Shown: positions 9,826 through 17,871 of the stretch, piece by piece
Numbering within the stretch: the first letter of the stretch is position 1
Layout of the letters: each line of letters begins with the position of its first letter
Assembly: GCA_963785745.1 (NCBI GenBank)
Contig: CAWAWR010000024.1
Span: 124,001 to 188,000 of the forward strand
Direction: 5' to 3'
Source of the DNA: VAZQ01 sp963785745
GTDB lineage: Bacteria > Pseudomonadota > Alphaproteobacteria > Rhizobiales > Xanthobacteraceae
DNA length: 64,000 bases
Program-made: the position numbers and the translations under genes
Notes under the pieces: generated by a model
The model's database searches: none
Seen by the model: only the letters and a program-made list of their open reading frames with translations
What the model was told of the DNA's origin: nothing

Positions 9826-10359
9826 CTAGACCGCCCCCGCCAGACCCAGCAGTGCTGCAACTGCGAAAATCCAGAGCGGATTGAGGGTCAGCCGGTAGGA
9901 AACCGCGGCCGCTACGACTGTCAGCGCGACCGACATCCAGCCCGTGGAGGCCGCCTGCACCACAATCAGCGCGCTTGCCGCGGTCAGGCCGATGGAAATG
10001 GGAACCAGGCCGGCCTGGATCGCGATCCGCCAGCGCGCGCTTTTGAAGCGGTCCCACACCCTGCCCACGAAAAGAGCAAACGCGCAGGCCGGGCCGCACA
10101 TGGCCAGCGTGGTGACCAGGGCCCCGGCGATGCCGGCGACGTGGTAGCCGATCAGGGTCACGATGATGACGTTAGGCCCCGGCGTCACCTGCGCGAGCGC
10201 GAACATGTCGGCGAATTGCCGGTCGGTCATCCAACCCCGGGTCTCCACCACGAGGCGATACATTTCCGGGATGGCGCCGTTAGCTCCGCCGATCGCGAAC
10301 AGCGACATCAGCGCGAAATACCCCGCCAGCGTGAGAAGGATGCCACCGTCGGCCTTCAT
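9826..10359 (-). CDS. chrA: chromate transporter ChrA, second half protein
   Basis: 177-residue member of the short-chain CHR family, whose members work as pairs to export chromate or related anions. It carries the family glycine-rich motif (FAIGGANGAIPEM) and FALAQVTPGPNVIIVTLIGY, plus five or six membrane spans. Its ATG overlaps the TGA of the upstream partner by four bases (10356-10359), so the two halves are translationally coupled. Some short-chain members have other, unknown substrates. Confidence 0.88.
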   Translation of the reverse strand: MKADGGILLTLAGYFALMSLFAIGGANGAIPEMYRLVVETRGWMTDRQFADMFALAQVTPGPNVIIVTLIGYHVAGIAGALVTTLAMCGPACAFALFVGRVWDRFKSARWRIAIQAGLVPISIGLTAASALIVVQAASTGWMSVALTVVAAAVSYRLTLNPLWIFAVAALLGLAGAV

Positions 10360-10931
10360 CGCTGCGCCCGCCACGCGATCGCGATGCTGAGCGGAATGAG
10401 CACGAGCAGCACCCACCAGACCGGCCACCGCAGCACGCCAATCGTGACGAACACCACCACCACCAGGGCATAGACGAGCCAGTTCCTCTCCTCGAACAGC
10501 GGCTCCGCCATCTTGGCGGTCAAGCCGATGACGAGGCCGGCTGCTGCGGCTGCCACGCCGGTGAGCATGCGCTGAAGCGCGTCGATCGTGCCGAAGATCG
10601 CATACAGGAACCCAAAGAAGATCACGATCGCCATGCCCGGCCCGATCAGGCCGACCAGCGCCACGGCCGCCCCGGGCAGGCCGCGGATGTTGCGGCCGAA
10701 CACCACCGAGAGATTGACGATCGTCGGCCCGGGCAGGATCTGGCACAGCGCGTAGGCGTCGTTGAACTCCGCCGGCGTCATCCATTTGCGCTGCTCGACC
10801 AGCATGCGCCGCGACCAGTACAGCACTCCGCCGAAGCCGGAGAGCGAGATGATCGAGAAGGCGATGAAGAGTTCGAGGACGGTCGGCGGAGGAGTGGGAC
10901 GCGGCGCCGCGTCGGAGATCGATTGGGACAT
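10356..10931 (-). CDS. chrA: chromate transporter ChrA, first half protein
   Basis: 191 residues, start MSQSISDAAPRP. Same fold as its downstream partner: SLSGFGGVLYWSRRMLVEQ, YALCQILPGPTIVNLSVVFG and several membrane spans. Together the pair makes the antiparallel dimer found as a fused ChrA in other bacteria. The ATG at 10931 was chosen over a GTG four codons upstream because most relatives lack the extra residues. Its promoter must lie in 10932-11080, divergent from ssrA. Confidence 0.87.
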   Translation of the reverse strand: MSQSISDAAPRPTPPPTVLELFIAFSIISLSGFGGVLYWSRRMLVEQRKWMTPAEFNDAYALCQILPGPTIVNLSVVFGRNIRGLPGAAVALVGLIGPGMAIVIFFGFLYAIFGTIDALQRMLTGVAAAAAGLVIGLTAKMAEPLFEERNWLVYALVVVVFVTIGVLRWPVWWVLLVLIPLSIAIAWRAQR

Positions 10932-11084
10932 AGTCCGCCACACTAAGCTCCGGTTGCGCCGGCGGCCAAACGATTTCGGCTGCGGCGCACAGGCGGAGCA
11001 ACGCGGGGTCCCAGGCGCGGTGCAGCAAATGTCGGCAGATACCCGCCCGACGGTCTTTCTTCGTCAACCTTCCGCGCCTATATT

Positions 11085-11425
11085 GATGGGTGCCGGGGCA
11101 ACCCGGCTATGGCGATAAATGGCCGTCGTAATAAACCCATCGGACCCGGGGGCAGTACCCGGCGGCTCCACCAGAACCCAAATCAATGGCGCAAGCCTTG
11201 GATGGGTTGTGGCGGGGCCGAAATAGGATCGACGAGGGCGTAAAAGGCGTGCTTTTGCTCGGCATGGTTCCGCCGTTATCGGGCCTTTTTCATAGTTGCC
11301 AACGACAACTATGCTCCGGTTGCTCAGGCTGCGTAACGCAGTTTGAAATACCGACTTAAAGTCCTGACGGGTTAAGCTCCGGCAGGCGGGGTTCGGAGGC
11401 ACCTGGCAACAGAAGCCTCCACTTT
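11085..11425 (+). ncRNA. ssrA: tmRNA, circularly permuted two-piece form
   Basis: Transfer-messenger RNA that rescues stalled ribosomes and tags their products for ClpXP. The gene is permuted: the acceptor piece comes first (GATGGGT 11085-11091 pairing with ACCCATC 11135-11141, a GCCGGG/CCCGGC hairpin, then CTCCACCA at 11166-11173), followed by a spacer of about 40 bases that is removed, then the coding piece starting GGGGCCGAAATAGGATCGAC at 11214. GGGGCCG (11214-11220) pairs with CGGCTCC to form the acceptor stem with a G-U pair at position 3, the alanine identity mark. The tag frame at 11298-11336 encodes ANDNYAPVAQAA and a stop. The GGAGGC/GCCTCC hairpin (11395-11420) marks the approximate 3' end; exact ends are estimated. 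A TATATT at 11079 may be the -10 box. Confidence 0.93.
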
Positions 11426-11551
11426 CTCCCCCCTGTCCCCCGCTGCATGACGCACCGAAAAACGCACGTCCCCAATTGTGCGCCCGAACGCATGTGTGTT
11501 TGATGCCGCCCGCGCCCGGAGAGGCGCTCGAGACCAGAAGGGGGAAACGAC

Positions 11552-12058
11552 GTGAGCCTGCGGGCGCGCATTCACAACAAGAAGGACGTGGCGTCCGGAC
11601 TGCTGTTCGCTGCGATCGGGCTCGCGACCGTCATCGGCGCGAGCGATTACCCGCTCGGTGTCATCCGAAATATCGGACCGGGCTATTTCCCGATCATGAT
11701 CGGCAGCGTGCTGACTTTGCTCGGCGCGGCTGTCGTGCTCCAGAGCGTCTCGTTCGGCGGCGCGCCGGATGCCGCGACCGGCCAAGGGCAACAGCCGCAG
11801 AGGCACGACGAAGAGGATGACGGCGGCATCGCGATCCGGCCGTTGATCATGATCACGCTGGCGGTCATCGCCTTCGGTGTCATGGTTCGCCCGCTCGGAT
11901 TGGCTACCGCGACAGTCGCGCTCGTCGTCCTCTCCTCGCTCGCCGGACGCGAATTCGGATTGCTCAAAGTCGTACTGCTTTCGCTAGGCCTGATCGCGCT
12001 GACCTGGCTCACCTTCATCTATCTCCTCGGCCTCCCGATGACGCTCTGGCCGCGCTGA
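11552..12058 (+). CDS. tctB: TctB, small TTT membrane subunit
   Basis: 168 residues from a GTG at 11552 behind AAGGGGGAAA. Membrane spans at about 13-32, 45-63, 98-115 and 120-165, with an acidic cytoplasmic loop (QPQRHDEEDDG) and the end motif LGLPMTLWPR. Its TGA shares one base with the ATG of tctA (TGATG at 12056-12060), indicating coupled translation. First gene of the third TTT locus, the only one whose three genes are all intact. Confidence 0.9.
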   Translation: MSLRARIHNKKDVASGLLFAAIGLATVIGASDYPLGVIRNIGPGYFPIMIGSVLTLLGAAVVLQSVSFGGAPDAATGQGQQPQRHDEEDDGGIAIRPLIMITLAVIAFGVMVRPLGLATATVALVVLSSLAGREFGLLKVVLLSLGLIALTWLTFIYLLGLPMTLWPR

Positions 12059-13560
12059 TGGAATTTCTCGACAACCTTGCGCTCGGATTCAGCGTCGCGC
12101 TGTCGCCCACGGCGCTGCTGTACTGCCTGATTGGCGTCACGGTCGGCATGTTCATCGGCGTCCTGCCCGGCATCGGGCCGATCGCCACCGTTGGCATGCT
12201 GTTGCCGATCACGTTCCACCTGCGACCGACCGAAGCGCTGATCATGCTCGCCGGCATCTACTACGGCGCCATGTATGGCGGCTCGATCACATCGATCCTG
12301 CTGCGGCTGCCGGGCGACGCATCCTCCGCCGTCACCGTCGTTGAAGGCCACCCGATGGCGCGACAGGGCCGCGCCGGCACGGCGCTGGTAATGACCACGG
12401 TGGCGTCGTTCTTCGGCGCGTGTGTCGCGATCGTCCTGGTGGCCACGCTGGCGCCGCCGCTGGCCCGGCTGGCGTTGAGCTTCCAATCGCCGGAATATTT
12501 TTCGCTCATGCTGGTTGGGCTCGTCGCCGCCGCCGCGCTGGCGCACGGTTCGTTGCTGAAGGGCCTGGCAATGGCGTCGCTCGGCCTGATCATCGGCATG
12601 GTCGGACAGGACCGCGCCACCGGATTTCCCCGCTTCACCTTCGGCTTCGGAGAGCTCTACGAAGGCGTTAATTTCGTCGTCGTCGTGGTGGCGATGTTCG
12701 GGCTGGCCGAGATCATTCACAACGCCGGCCGGGCGAACTACATGCCCACTGCCGAGCGGGTGCCCTTGCGCGCGCTCATTCCCACGCTCAGCGACCTGCG
12801 TGCGTCGTTCTGGCCGATGGTGCGCGGCTCCGGCATCGGCGTGCTGATCGGCATCCTGCCCGGCGCCGGCCCGGCCATCAGCTCGTTCATGGCCTATACG
12901 GTCGAGAAGCAGATCGCGAAGGATCCCTCACGCTTCGGCCACGGCGCGATCGAGGGCCTGGTCGCACCCGAGGCCGCCAACAATGCCGATGCCCAGACCG
13001 CCTTCATCCCGACGCTGACGCTGGGCGTTCCCGGCGACGCGACGACGGCGATCATCCTCGCCGCGCTGATCATTCACGGCATCACGCCAGGACCCAAGAT
13101 CATTACCGAAGCCCCGCAGCTGTTCTGGGGGCTGCTGGCGAGCTTCTGGATCGGCAACCTGATGCTGCTGGTCCTGAACCTGCCCTTGATCGGGCTGTGG
13201 GTCCGGCTGCTGTCGATCCCCTACCCGATCCTGTTTCCCTGCATCCTGCTGTTCAGCACCATCGGCGTCCTAAGCCTCAACAACGAGCCGTTTGAGGTGT
13301 TTCTTGCGGCCGGCTTTGGCATCGCCGGCTACACATTCCTCAAGCTGGGGTGCGAACCTACGCCGCTGCTGCTGGGCTTGATTCTCGGACCCATGGTGGA
13401 GGAAAATTTCCGCCGTTCGTTGCAACTGTCGCGTGGCGATCCGACGATTTTCCTGACCAGGCCAATCAGCCTGGGATGTCTTCTCGTCGGTGTCGGCCTT
13501 GTGTTGATGGTCGTGATTCCCGGCCTTCGGCGCAGGAAACAGCAGGCTTCGTCGGTATAA
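12058..13560 (+). CDS. tctA: TctA, large TTT membrane subunit
   Basis: Intact 500-residue permease, useful as a reference for the two frameshifted paralogues at 4512 and 7371. It has GVLPGIGPIATVGMLLPITF near residue 37, MLAGIYYGAMYGGSITSI, GILPGAGPAISSFMAYTVEK and the conserved PEAANNADAQTAFIPTLTLG segment, with about twelve hydrophobic spans. Translationally coupled to tctB; tctC follows after about 60 bases. Confidence 0.95.
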   Translation: MEFLDNLALGFSVALSPTALLYCLIGVTVGMFIGVLPGIGPIATVGMLLPITFHLRPTEALIMLAGIYYGAMYGGSITSILLRLPGDASSAVTVVEGHPMARQGRAGTALVMTTVASFFGACVAIVLVATLAPPLARLALSFQSPEYFSLMLVGLVAAAALAHGSLLKGLAMASLGLIIGMVGQDRATGFPRFTFGFGELYEGVNFVVVVVAMFGLAEIIHNAGRANYMPTAERVPLRALIPTLSDLRASFWPMVRGSGIGVLIGILPGAGPAISSFMAYTVEKQIAKDPSRFGHGAIEGLVAPEAANNADAQTAFIPTLTLGVPGDATTAIILAALIIHGITPGPKIITEAPQLFWGLLASFWIGNLMLLVLNLPLIGLWVRLLSIPYPILFPCILLFSTIGVLSLNNEPFEVFLAAGFGIAGYTFLKLGCEPTPLLLGLILGPMVEENFRRSLQLSRGDPTIFLTRPISLGCLLVGVGLVLMVVIPGLRRRKQQASSV

Positions 13561-13622
13561 CAAACGGCGATTGTCGGCTATAGCGGCTCCGAAACAGAAA
13601 GCTGCCGAGGGAGGACGACACG

Positions 13623-14606
13623 ATGTACAAGAAGCGCCTGAATATTGAACTCATGAATACTGGACTGATGGCGATTGCGCTCGGCCTCGTGGTCGGCGTT
13701 GGATCGACCATCGCCTATCCCACCAAGCCCATCACGCTGGTCGTTCCGTTCCCGCCCGGCGGATCGACCGACATCGTCGGCCGTGTGGTCGCGGACGGAC
13801 TGAGCAAAGAGCTCGGACAGCCGGTCGTGATCGAGAATCGTGGCGGCGCCGGCGGCACGGTCGGCACCGCGGTGGTGGCAAAGGCCGCGGCCGACGGACA
13901 TACGCTCTCGATCGGCACCACCAGCACGCATGCGGTCGGGCCGGCGACGCTGAAGGTCGCATTCGATCCGGTGAAGGGATTTGCGCCGATCACGCTGGTG
14001 GCGGAGACGCCCTATGTGCTGGCCGTCAACAATAACGTGAAGGCCAAGACGGTAGCGGAACTGGTCGCGCTCGTGAAAGCACAGCCGGGCAAGTTCAACT
14101 ACGGCTCAGCGGGCGCCGGTAGCACCACGCATCTTGCGGGTGCGATGTTCGCTCATGCCGCCGGGCTGAAAATGGAGCACATCGCCTACAACGGCAACGC
14201 ACCGGCCACGACTGCGCTGCTAGGCGGCGAGGTGCAGGTGCTGATGGGCAGCATGCCGGCCGTGCTGGCGCAGATCAAGAATGGCGAAATCCGCGCACTG
14301 GCGGTCGGCAGCGTCCGCCGCTCGCCCGAGCTTCCCGACGTCCCGACCATGCAGCAGGCCGGAATCAAGGACTTCGAAGCCTCACTCTGGCTTGGTGTCG
14401 TGGCCCCGGCCGGCACACCGGACGCGATCGTGAAGCAGCTCCATGCGGCGATCCTCAAGACCGTGCAGGCCCCGGAGGTCGCCAAGCGGCTGCGCGCCAG
14501 CGGCGCCGAGCCGATGACCTCATCGCCACAGGAAATGAGCAAGCAGATCCAGGACGATTTGGCGAAATACATCAGGCTCGCCAAGGATATCGGACTGGGC
14601 AAATAG
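13623..14606 (+). CDS. tctC: TctC/Bug-family substrate-binding protein
   Basis: 327-residue periplasmic receptor. A basic N-terminus (MYKKRLNIE), a hydrophobic signal core and the family motif KPITLVVPFPPGGSTDIVG are followed by VIENRGGAGGTVG and the YGSAGAGSTTHLAG ligand-pocket loop. GAGGGAGG lies before the ATG. It ends the tctBAC operon and is followed by a terminator. Confidence 0.93.
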   Translation: MYKKRLNIELMNTGLMAIALGLVVGVGSTIAYPTKPITLVVPFPPGGSTDIVGRVVADGLSKELGQPVVIENRGGAGGTVGTAVVAKAAADGHTLSIGTTSTHAVGPATLKVAFDPVKGFAPITLVAETPYVLAVNNNVKAKTVAELVALVKAQPGKFNYGSAGAGSTTHLAGAMFAHAAGLKMEHIAYNGNAPATTALLGGEVQVLMGSMPAVLAQIKNGEIRALAVGSVRRSPELPDVPTMQQAGIKDFEASLWLGVVAPAGTPDAIVKQLHAAILKTVQAPEVAKRLRASGAEPMTSSPQEMSKQIQDDLAKYIRLAKDIGLGK

Positions 14607-14632
14607 GCCGATTGGTCAAGAATTCCGCGTCG

Positions 14633-14668
14633 GGCCCGCATCCCATAGGATGCGGGCCTCGTGTTTTG
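14633..14668 (+). terminator. terminator of the tctBAC operon
   Basis: GGCCCGCATCC (14633-14643) pairs with GGATGCGGGCC (14648-14658) around a CATA loop, followed by TCGTGTTTT. Confidence 0.8.
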
Positions 14669-14780
14669 CCGTCTTTCGTCGTGCCGCAGGGGATTTCGCA
14701 CCGAATGATGGCATGGCGGGGTGGCATTGGCTCCGCCTCATGACCACGTTATTGTCGGATTGAATCAGCCCAATCGAGCC

Positions 14781-15362
14781 ATGACCACCGATCACATCCG
14801 CTACGACATCCTGACCCAAGACGCCCTGCGCGGCGTTGTGCGCACGGTGCTGGAGGATGCCGCACGGAATGGCCTTCCCGGCGAGCACCATTTCTACGTC
14901 GCCTTCGACACCCGCGCGGACGGCGTGAAGCTGTCGCAGCGGATGCGCGCGCAATACCCCGAGGAAATGACCGTAGTCCTCCAGCACCAGTTCTGGGACT
15001 TGGTCGTGAGCGAGGACCATTTCGAAGTCGGGCTGTCCTTCGGCGGCGTCCCGGAGCGCGTCCTCGTGCCGTTTGCGGCGATCAAGAGCTTCGTCGACCC
15101 CTCGGTGCAGTTCGGAGTCCAGTTCGAGTTGCTGGTTGCGGACGACGGCAGCGAAAAAGCCGATGCCGATGCCGATGCCCCCGCCCGTCCGCCGGCCGAG
15201 CATCGTGCCACATCCGGCGTGACCGCCGTTCCGACACCCGCCAACCCGCCGCCAGCCAATCCCGCGGCGGCCAATCCCCCCGCAGCGGAGCAAAAGGATG
15301 GCTCCGAGACACCTTCGGGCGGCGGCCAGGTCGTAAACCTCGATCGCTTCCGCAAGAAGTGA
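14781..15362 (+). CDS. sspB: SspB-family ClpXP adaptor
   Basis: Adaptor that binds the ssrA tag and hands tagged proteins to ClpXP. Residues 1-125 are the SspB fold (MTTDHIRYDILTQDALRG ... FVDPSVQFGVQFEL), followed by a Pro/Ala-rich linker (about 130-180) and the ClpX-docking tail VVNLDRFRKK at the C-terminus. I use the ATG at 14781, where homology begins; an upstream in-frame start at 14721 adds 20 unlikely residues. It lies 3.4 kb downstream of ssrA, whose tag it would recognise. Confidence 0.9.
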   Translation: MTTDHIRYDILTQDALRGVVRTVLEDAARNGLPGEHHFYVAFDTRADGVKLSQRMRAQYPEEMTVVLQHQFWDLVVSEDHFEVGLSFGGVPERVLVPFAAIKSFVDPSVQFGVQFELLVADDGSEKADADADAPARPPAEHRATSGVTAVPTPANPPPANPAAANPPAAEQKDGSETPSGGGQVVNLDRFRKK

Positions 15363-15417
15363 CGCGCCCGGCCGGCCGGCGCGCATGGCGAACAATGCCC
15401 ATAGCACCGGACCGGAC

Positions 15418-16834
15418 ATGAGCAGACGACCGCGAACGCCGGCGAGCGCGACCCGCACCGAGACCGACACCTTCGGCCCCATCGAGGTCCCCATCGAGGC
15501 CTTGTGGGGGGCGCAGACCGAACGCTCGCGCCACAATTTCAAGATCGGTGGCGACCCCATGCCAGGGCCGCTGATCCGCGCGCTCGGCGTCGTAAAGCGC
15601 GCATCTGCGGACGTGAACAACAGCCTCGGCTCGCTCGATGCCCGCCGCGCGGACGCTATCGCACGCGCCGCACAGGAAGTGATCGACGGCAAGCTCGACG
15701 ATCATTTTCCGCTCGTGGTCTGGCAGACCGGCTCCGGCACCCAGACCAACATGAATGCGAACGAGGTGATCGCCGCGCGTGCCAATGAGATGCTTGGCGG
15801 AAAGCGCGGCGACAAGTCGCCGGTACATCCCAACGATCACGTCAACATGAGCCAGTCGTCCAACGACAGCTTTCCGACGGCGATGCATATCGCGGCGGCC
15901 GGCGAGATCGTTCACCGCCTGCTCCCCGCTCTTGACTCACCTGCAACACGCGCTCGACAGCAAGAGCAAGGCGTTCGCGCGCATCGTCAAGATCGGCCGC
16001 ACTCACGCGCAAGATGCGACGCCGCTGACGCTCGGACAGGAATTCTCCGGCTATGCGTCGCAGGTGAAAAACGGCATCGATCGCACGCAGCTCGCTCTCA
16101 AGGAGCTGTACCCCCTCGCGCAGGGAGGCACCGCGGTCGGCACCGGACTCAATTCCAAGCCACAATTCGCCAGACAAGTCGCCAAGCGGATCGCGCGCCT
16201 CACCGGCCTGCCGTTTGTCAGCGCGCCGAACAAGTTCGAAGCGCTTGCGGCGCATGATGTGTTCGTGTTCGCGCACGGCGCACTGACGTCTCTCGCCACC
16301 GGGCTGTTCAAGATTGCGAACGACATCCGCCTGCTTGGGTCGGGGCCGCGCTCCGGTCTCGGCGAATTGATCCTGCCTGAGAACGAGCCCGGGTCGTCGA
16401 TCATGCCGGGCAAGGTCAATCCGACTCAGGCGGAAGCGTTGACGATGGTGTGCTGCCAGGTATTCGGGAACCACACCACGATTACCACCGCCGCCAGCCA
16501 GGGCCACTTCGAGCTCAACGTCTACAAGCCGGTGATCATCGCGGCGATGCTGCAGTCGATCCAGTTGCTCGCTGACGCGTCGCGCTCCTTTACCGACAAC
16601 TGCGTCGTAGGCATTCGCGCCGACGAAGCGCGCATCCGCGAACTGATGGAGCGCTCGCTCATGCTCGTCACGGCGCTCGCACCGACAATCGGCTACGAGC
16701 GCGCGGCCGAGATCGCCAAGGCGGCACACGCCAACGGTACGACGTTACGCGAGGAGGCGCTGCGCCTCGGCTACGTCTCGGCGAGAGACTTCGACCGGCT
16801 GGTACGGCCGGAGCGGATGACGCGTCCCGGCTGA
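15418..16834 (+). CDS. fumC: class II fumarate hydratase (frameshifted as sequenced)
   Basis: Hydrates fumarate to malate in the TCA cycle. The first part (TFGPIEVPIEALWGAQTERS, QSSNDSFPTAMHIA) and second part (THLQHALDSKSKAF ... signature GSSIMPGKVNPTQAEALTM) are joined by removing one T in the TT at 15932-15933, giving about 471 residues, the normal class II length. The SSNDSFPTAMH and GSSIMPGKVNP catalytic regions are complete. An in-frame ATG at 15385 is an alternative start; neither has a strong ribosome site. Confidence 0.92.
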
Positions 16835-17389
16835 GCGATGCCGATCACCAATTCGTGATCGCGCGCAACACCAAACGCGCTGCACCTCATGCGCGAGCAC
16901 GCGGCATGTTCTTCCCCCGATGGACAAACATGCCCAGAAATAGATTCGTTTTTCGGCTGCGAGCGCATGTTTGAGTCCTGGCTGCGAGACCGCGCGCCAT
17001 GGGGCGGTACATAGGTGTGCGCCAACAGTTAATTTTTTTGGTCGGCCGCACTCACCAATCGCTAAAGGTTTTTTGTGGAACCAAGAAACCATTTATGGCC
17101 ACAAAATGGTTGCTCGTGATCACTAACGCAGCGCACGACGTGATCGAAAGCCTTTATCCATCGCATTTTTTGCAAATCGTCGCGATGCAGATCATCAGCC
17201 CGATCGGCGGGCTACAGCGGCAGCAATGTGGCGGCCAAGGCAAGACTTCTTGTGCTGCCTGGAATTTCTGCGAACGGCCGACACGATTTGCGGGCCCTTG
17301 CCACGCTATGGGCATATTTAACGCAGAAGCACAGGGATAACGCCGGACCCGAACTCTGCAACAACCCGGTGTTATCGAGGCGGCACGGG
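16835..17389. other. intergenic region, no supported gene
   Basis: 555 bases, locally AT-rich (T runs at about 17033 and 17069). A frame at 16999-17340 has no ribosome site and no family resemblance. The stretch probably holds the promoter of the DUF4169 and ribbon-helix-helix genes. Confidence 0.4.
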
Positions 17390-17578
17390 ATGGGTGACGT
17401 CATCAACTTTCGCAAGGCTCGCAAGATAGCCGAACGGTCGCTGCACGGGGGTCGAGCAGCAGCCAGTCGGTTGAAGCACGGTCGCACCAAGGCCGAGCGG
17501 ACACTTGTTGCCGCGCGCGATGCCAAAGCCCGTCACGATCTTGATCAACACCGGGTCGACACGGGAGATGAGCGATGA
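17390..17578 (+). CDS. DUF4169 family protein
   Basis: 62-residue, strongly basic protein starting MGDVINFRKARKIAERS and containing KHGRTKAERTL, the pattern of DUF4169, a small alphaproteobacterial family of unknown role usually found next to a ribbon-helix-helix protein and fumC. Its TGA overlaps the ATG of the next gene (ATGA at 17575-17578). Confidence 0.8.
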   Translation: MGDVINFRKARKIAERSLHGGRAAASRLKHGRTKAERTLVAARDAKARHDLDQHRVDTGDER

Positions 17579-17871
17579 AATCGCCGGTAATAAAACGCTC
17601 GATCGTTATCGCTGGTCACAAGACCAGCGTTAGCCTTGAAGATGCGTTCTGGAAGGGATTGAAGGACATCGCAGGCACTCGCGATATGACGTTGTCGGAA
17701 CTTGTCGCCGCAATCGATTCTGATCGGCGGCACGGCAACCTATCATCCGCTATTCGCCTGTTCGTCCTCGATCACTACCGCAATCAAACTGCCGAGGAGA
17801 AAAGCGGGCGCGGTGCAGCTCGCGAAATAATTGCCTCGCGCCCCTCGGCGCCAATGCTACGGGCCGAGTAG
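17575..17871 (+). CDS. ribbon-helix-helix domain protein
   Basis: 98 residues. An N-terminal SIVIAGHKTSVSLEDAFWKG followed by MTLSELVAAIDSDRRHGNLS matches the RHH_4 family (an Arc-like DNA-binding fold with a beta strand and two helices). Translationally coupled to the DUF4169 gene, suggesting one functional unit. Its 3' end overlaps the convergent AsmA-like gene by 15 bases. Confidence 0.82.
   Translation: MKSPVIKRSIVIAGHKTSVSLEDAFWKGLKDIAGTRDMTLSELVAAIDSDRRHGNLSSAIRLFVLDHYRNQTAEEKSGRGAAREIIASRPSAPMLRAE

Noticed and set aside
11064..11402. 112-codon minus-strand frame
   Set aside because: It is the antisense of the tmRNA gene, a known source of false proteins.
16999..17340. 113-codon plus-strand frame in the fumC-DUF4169 gap
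   Set aside because: No ribosome site and no family resemblance.
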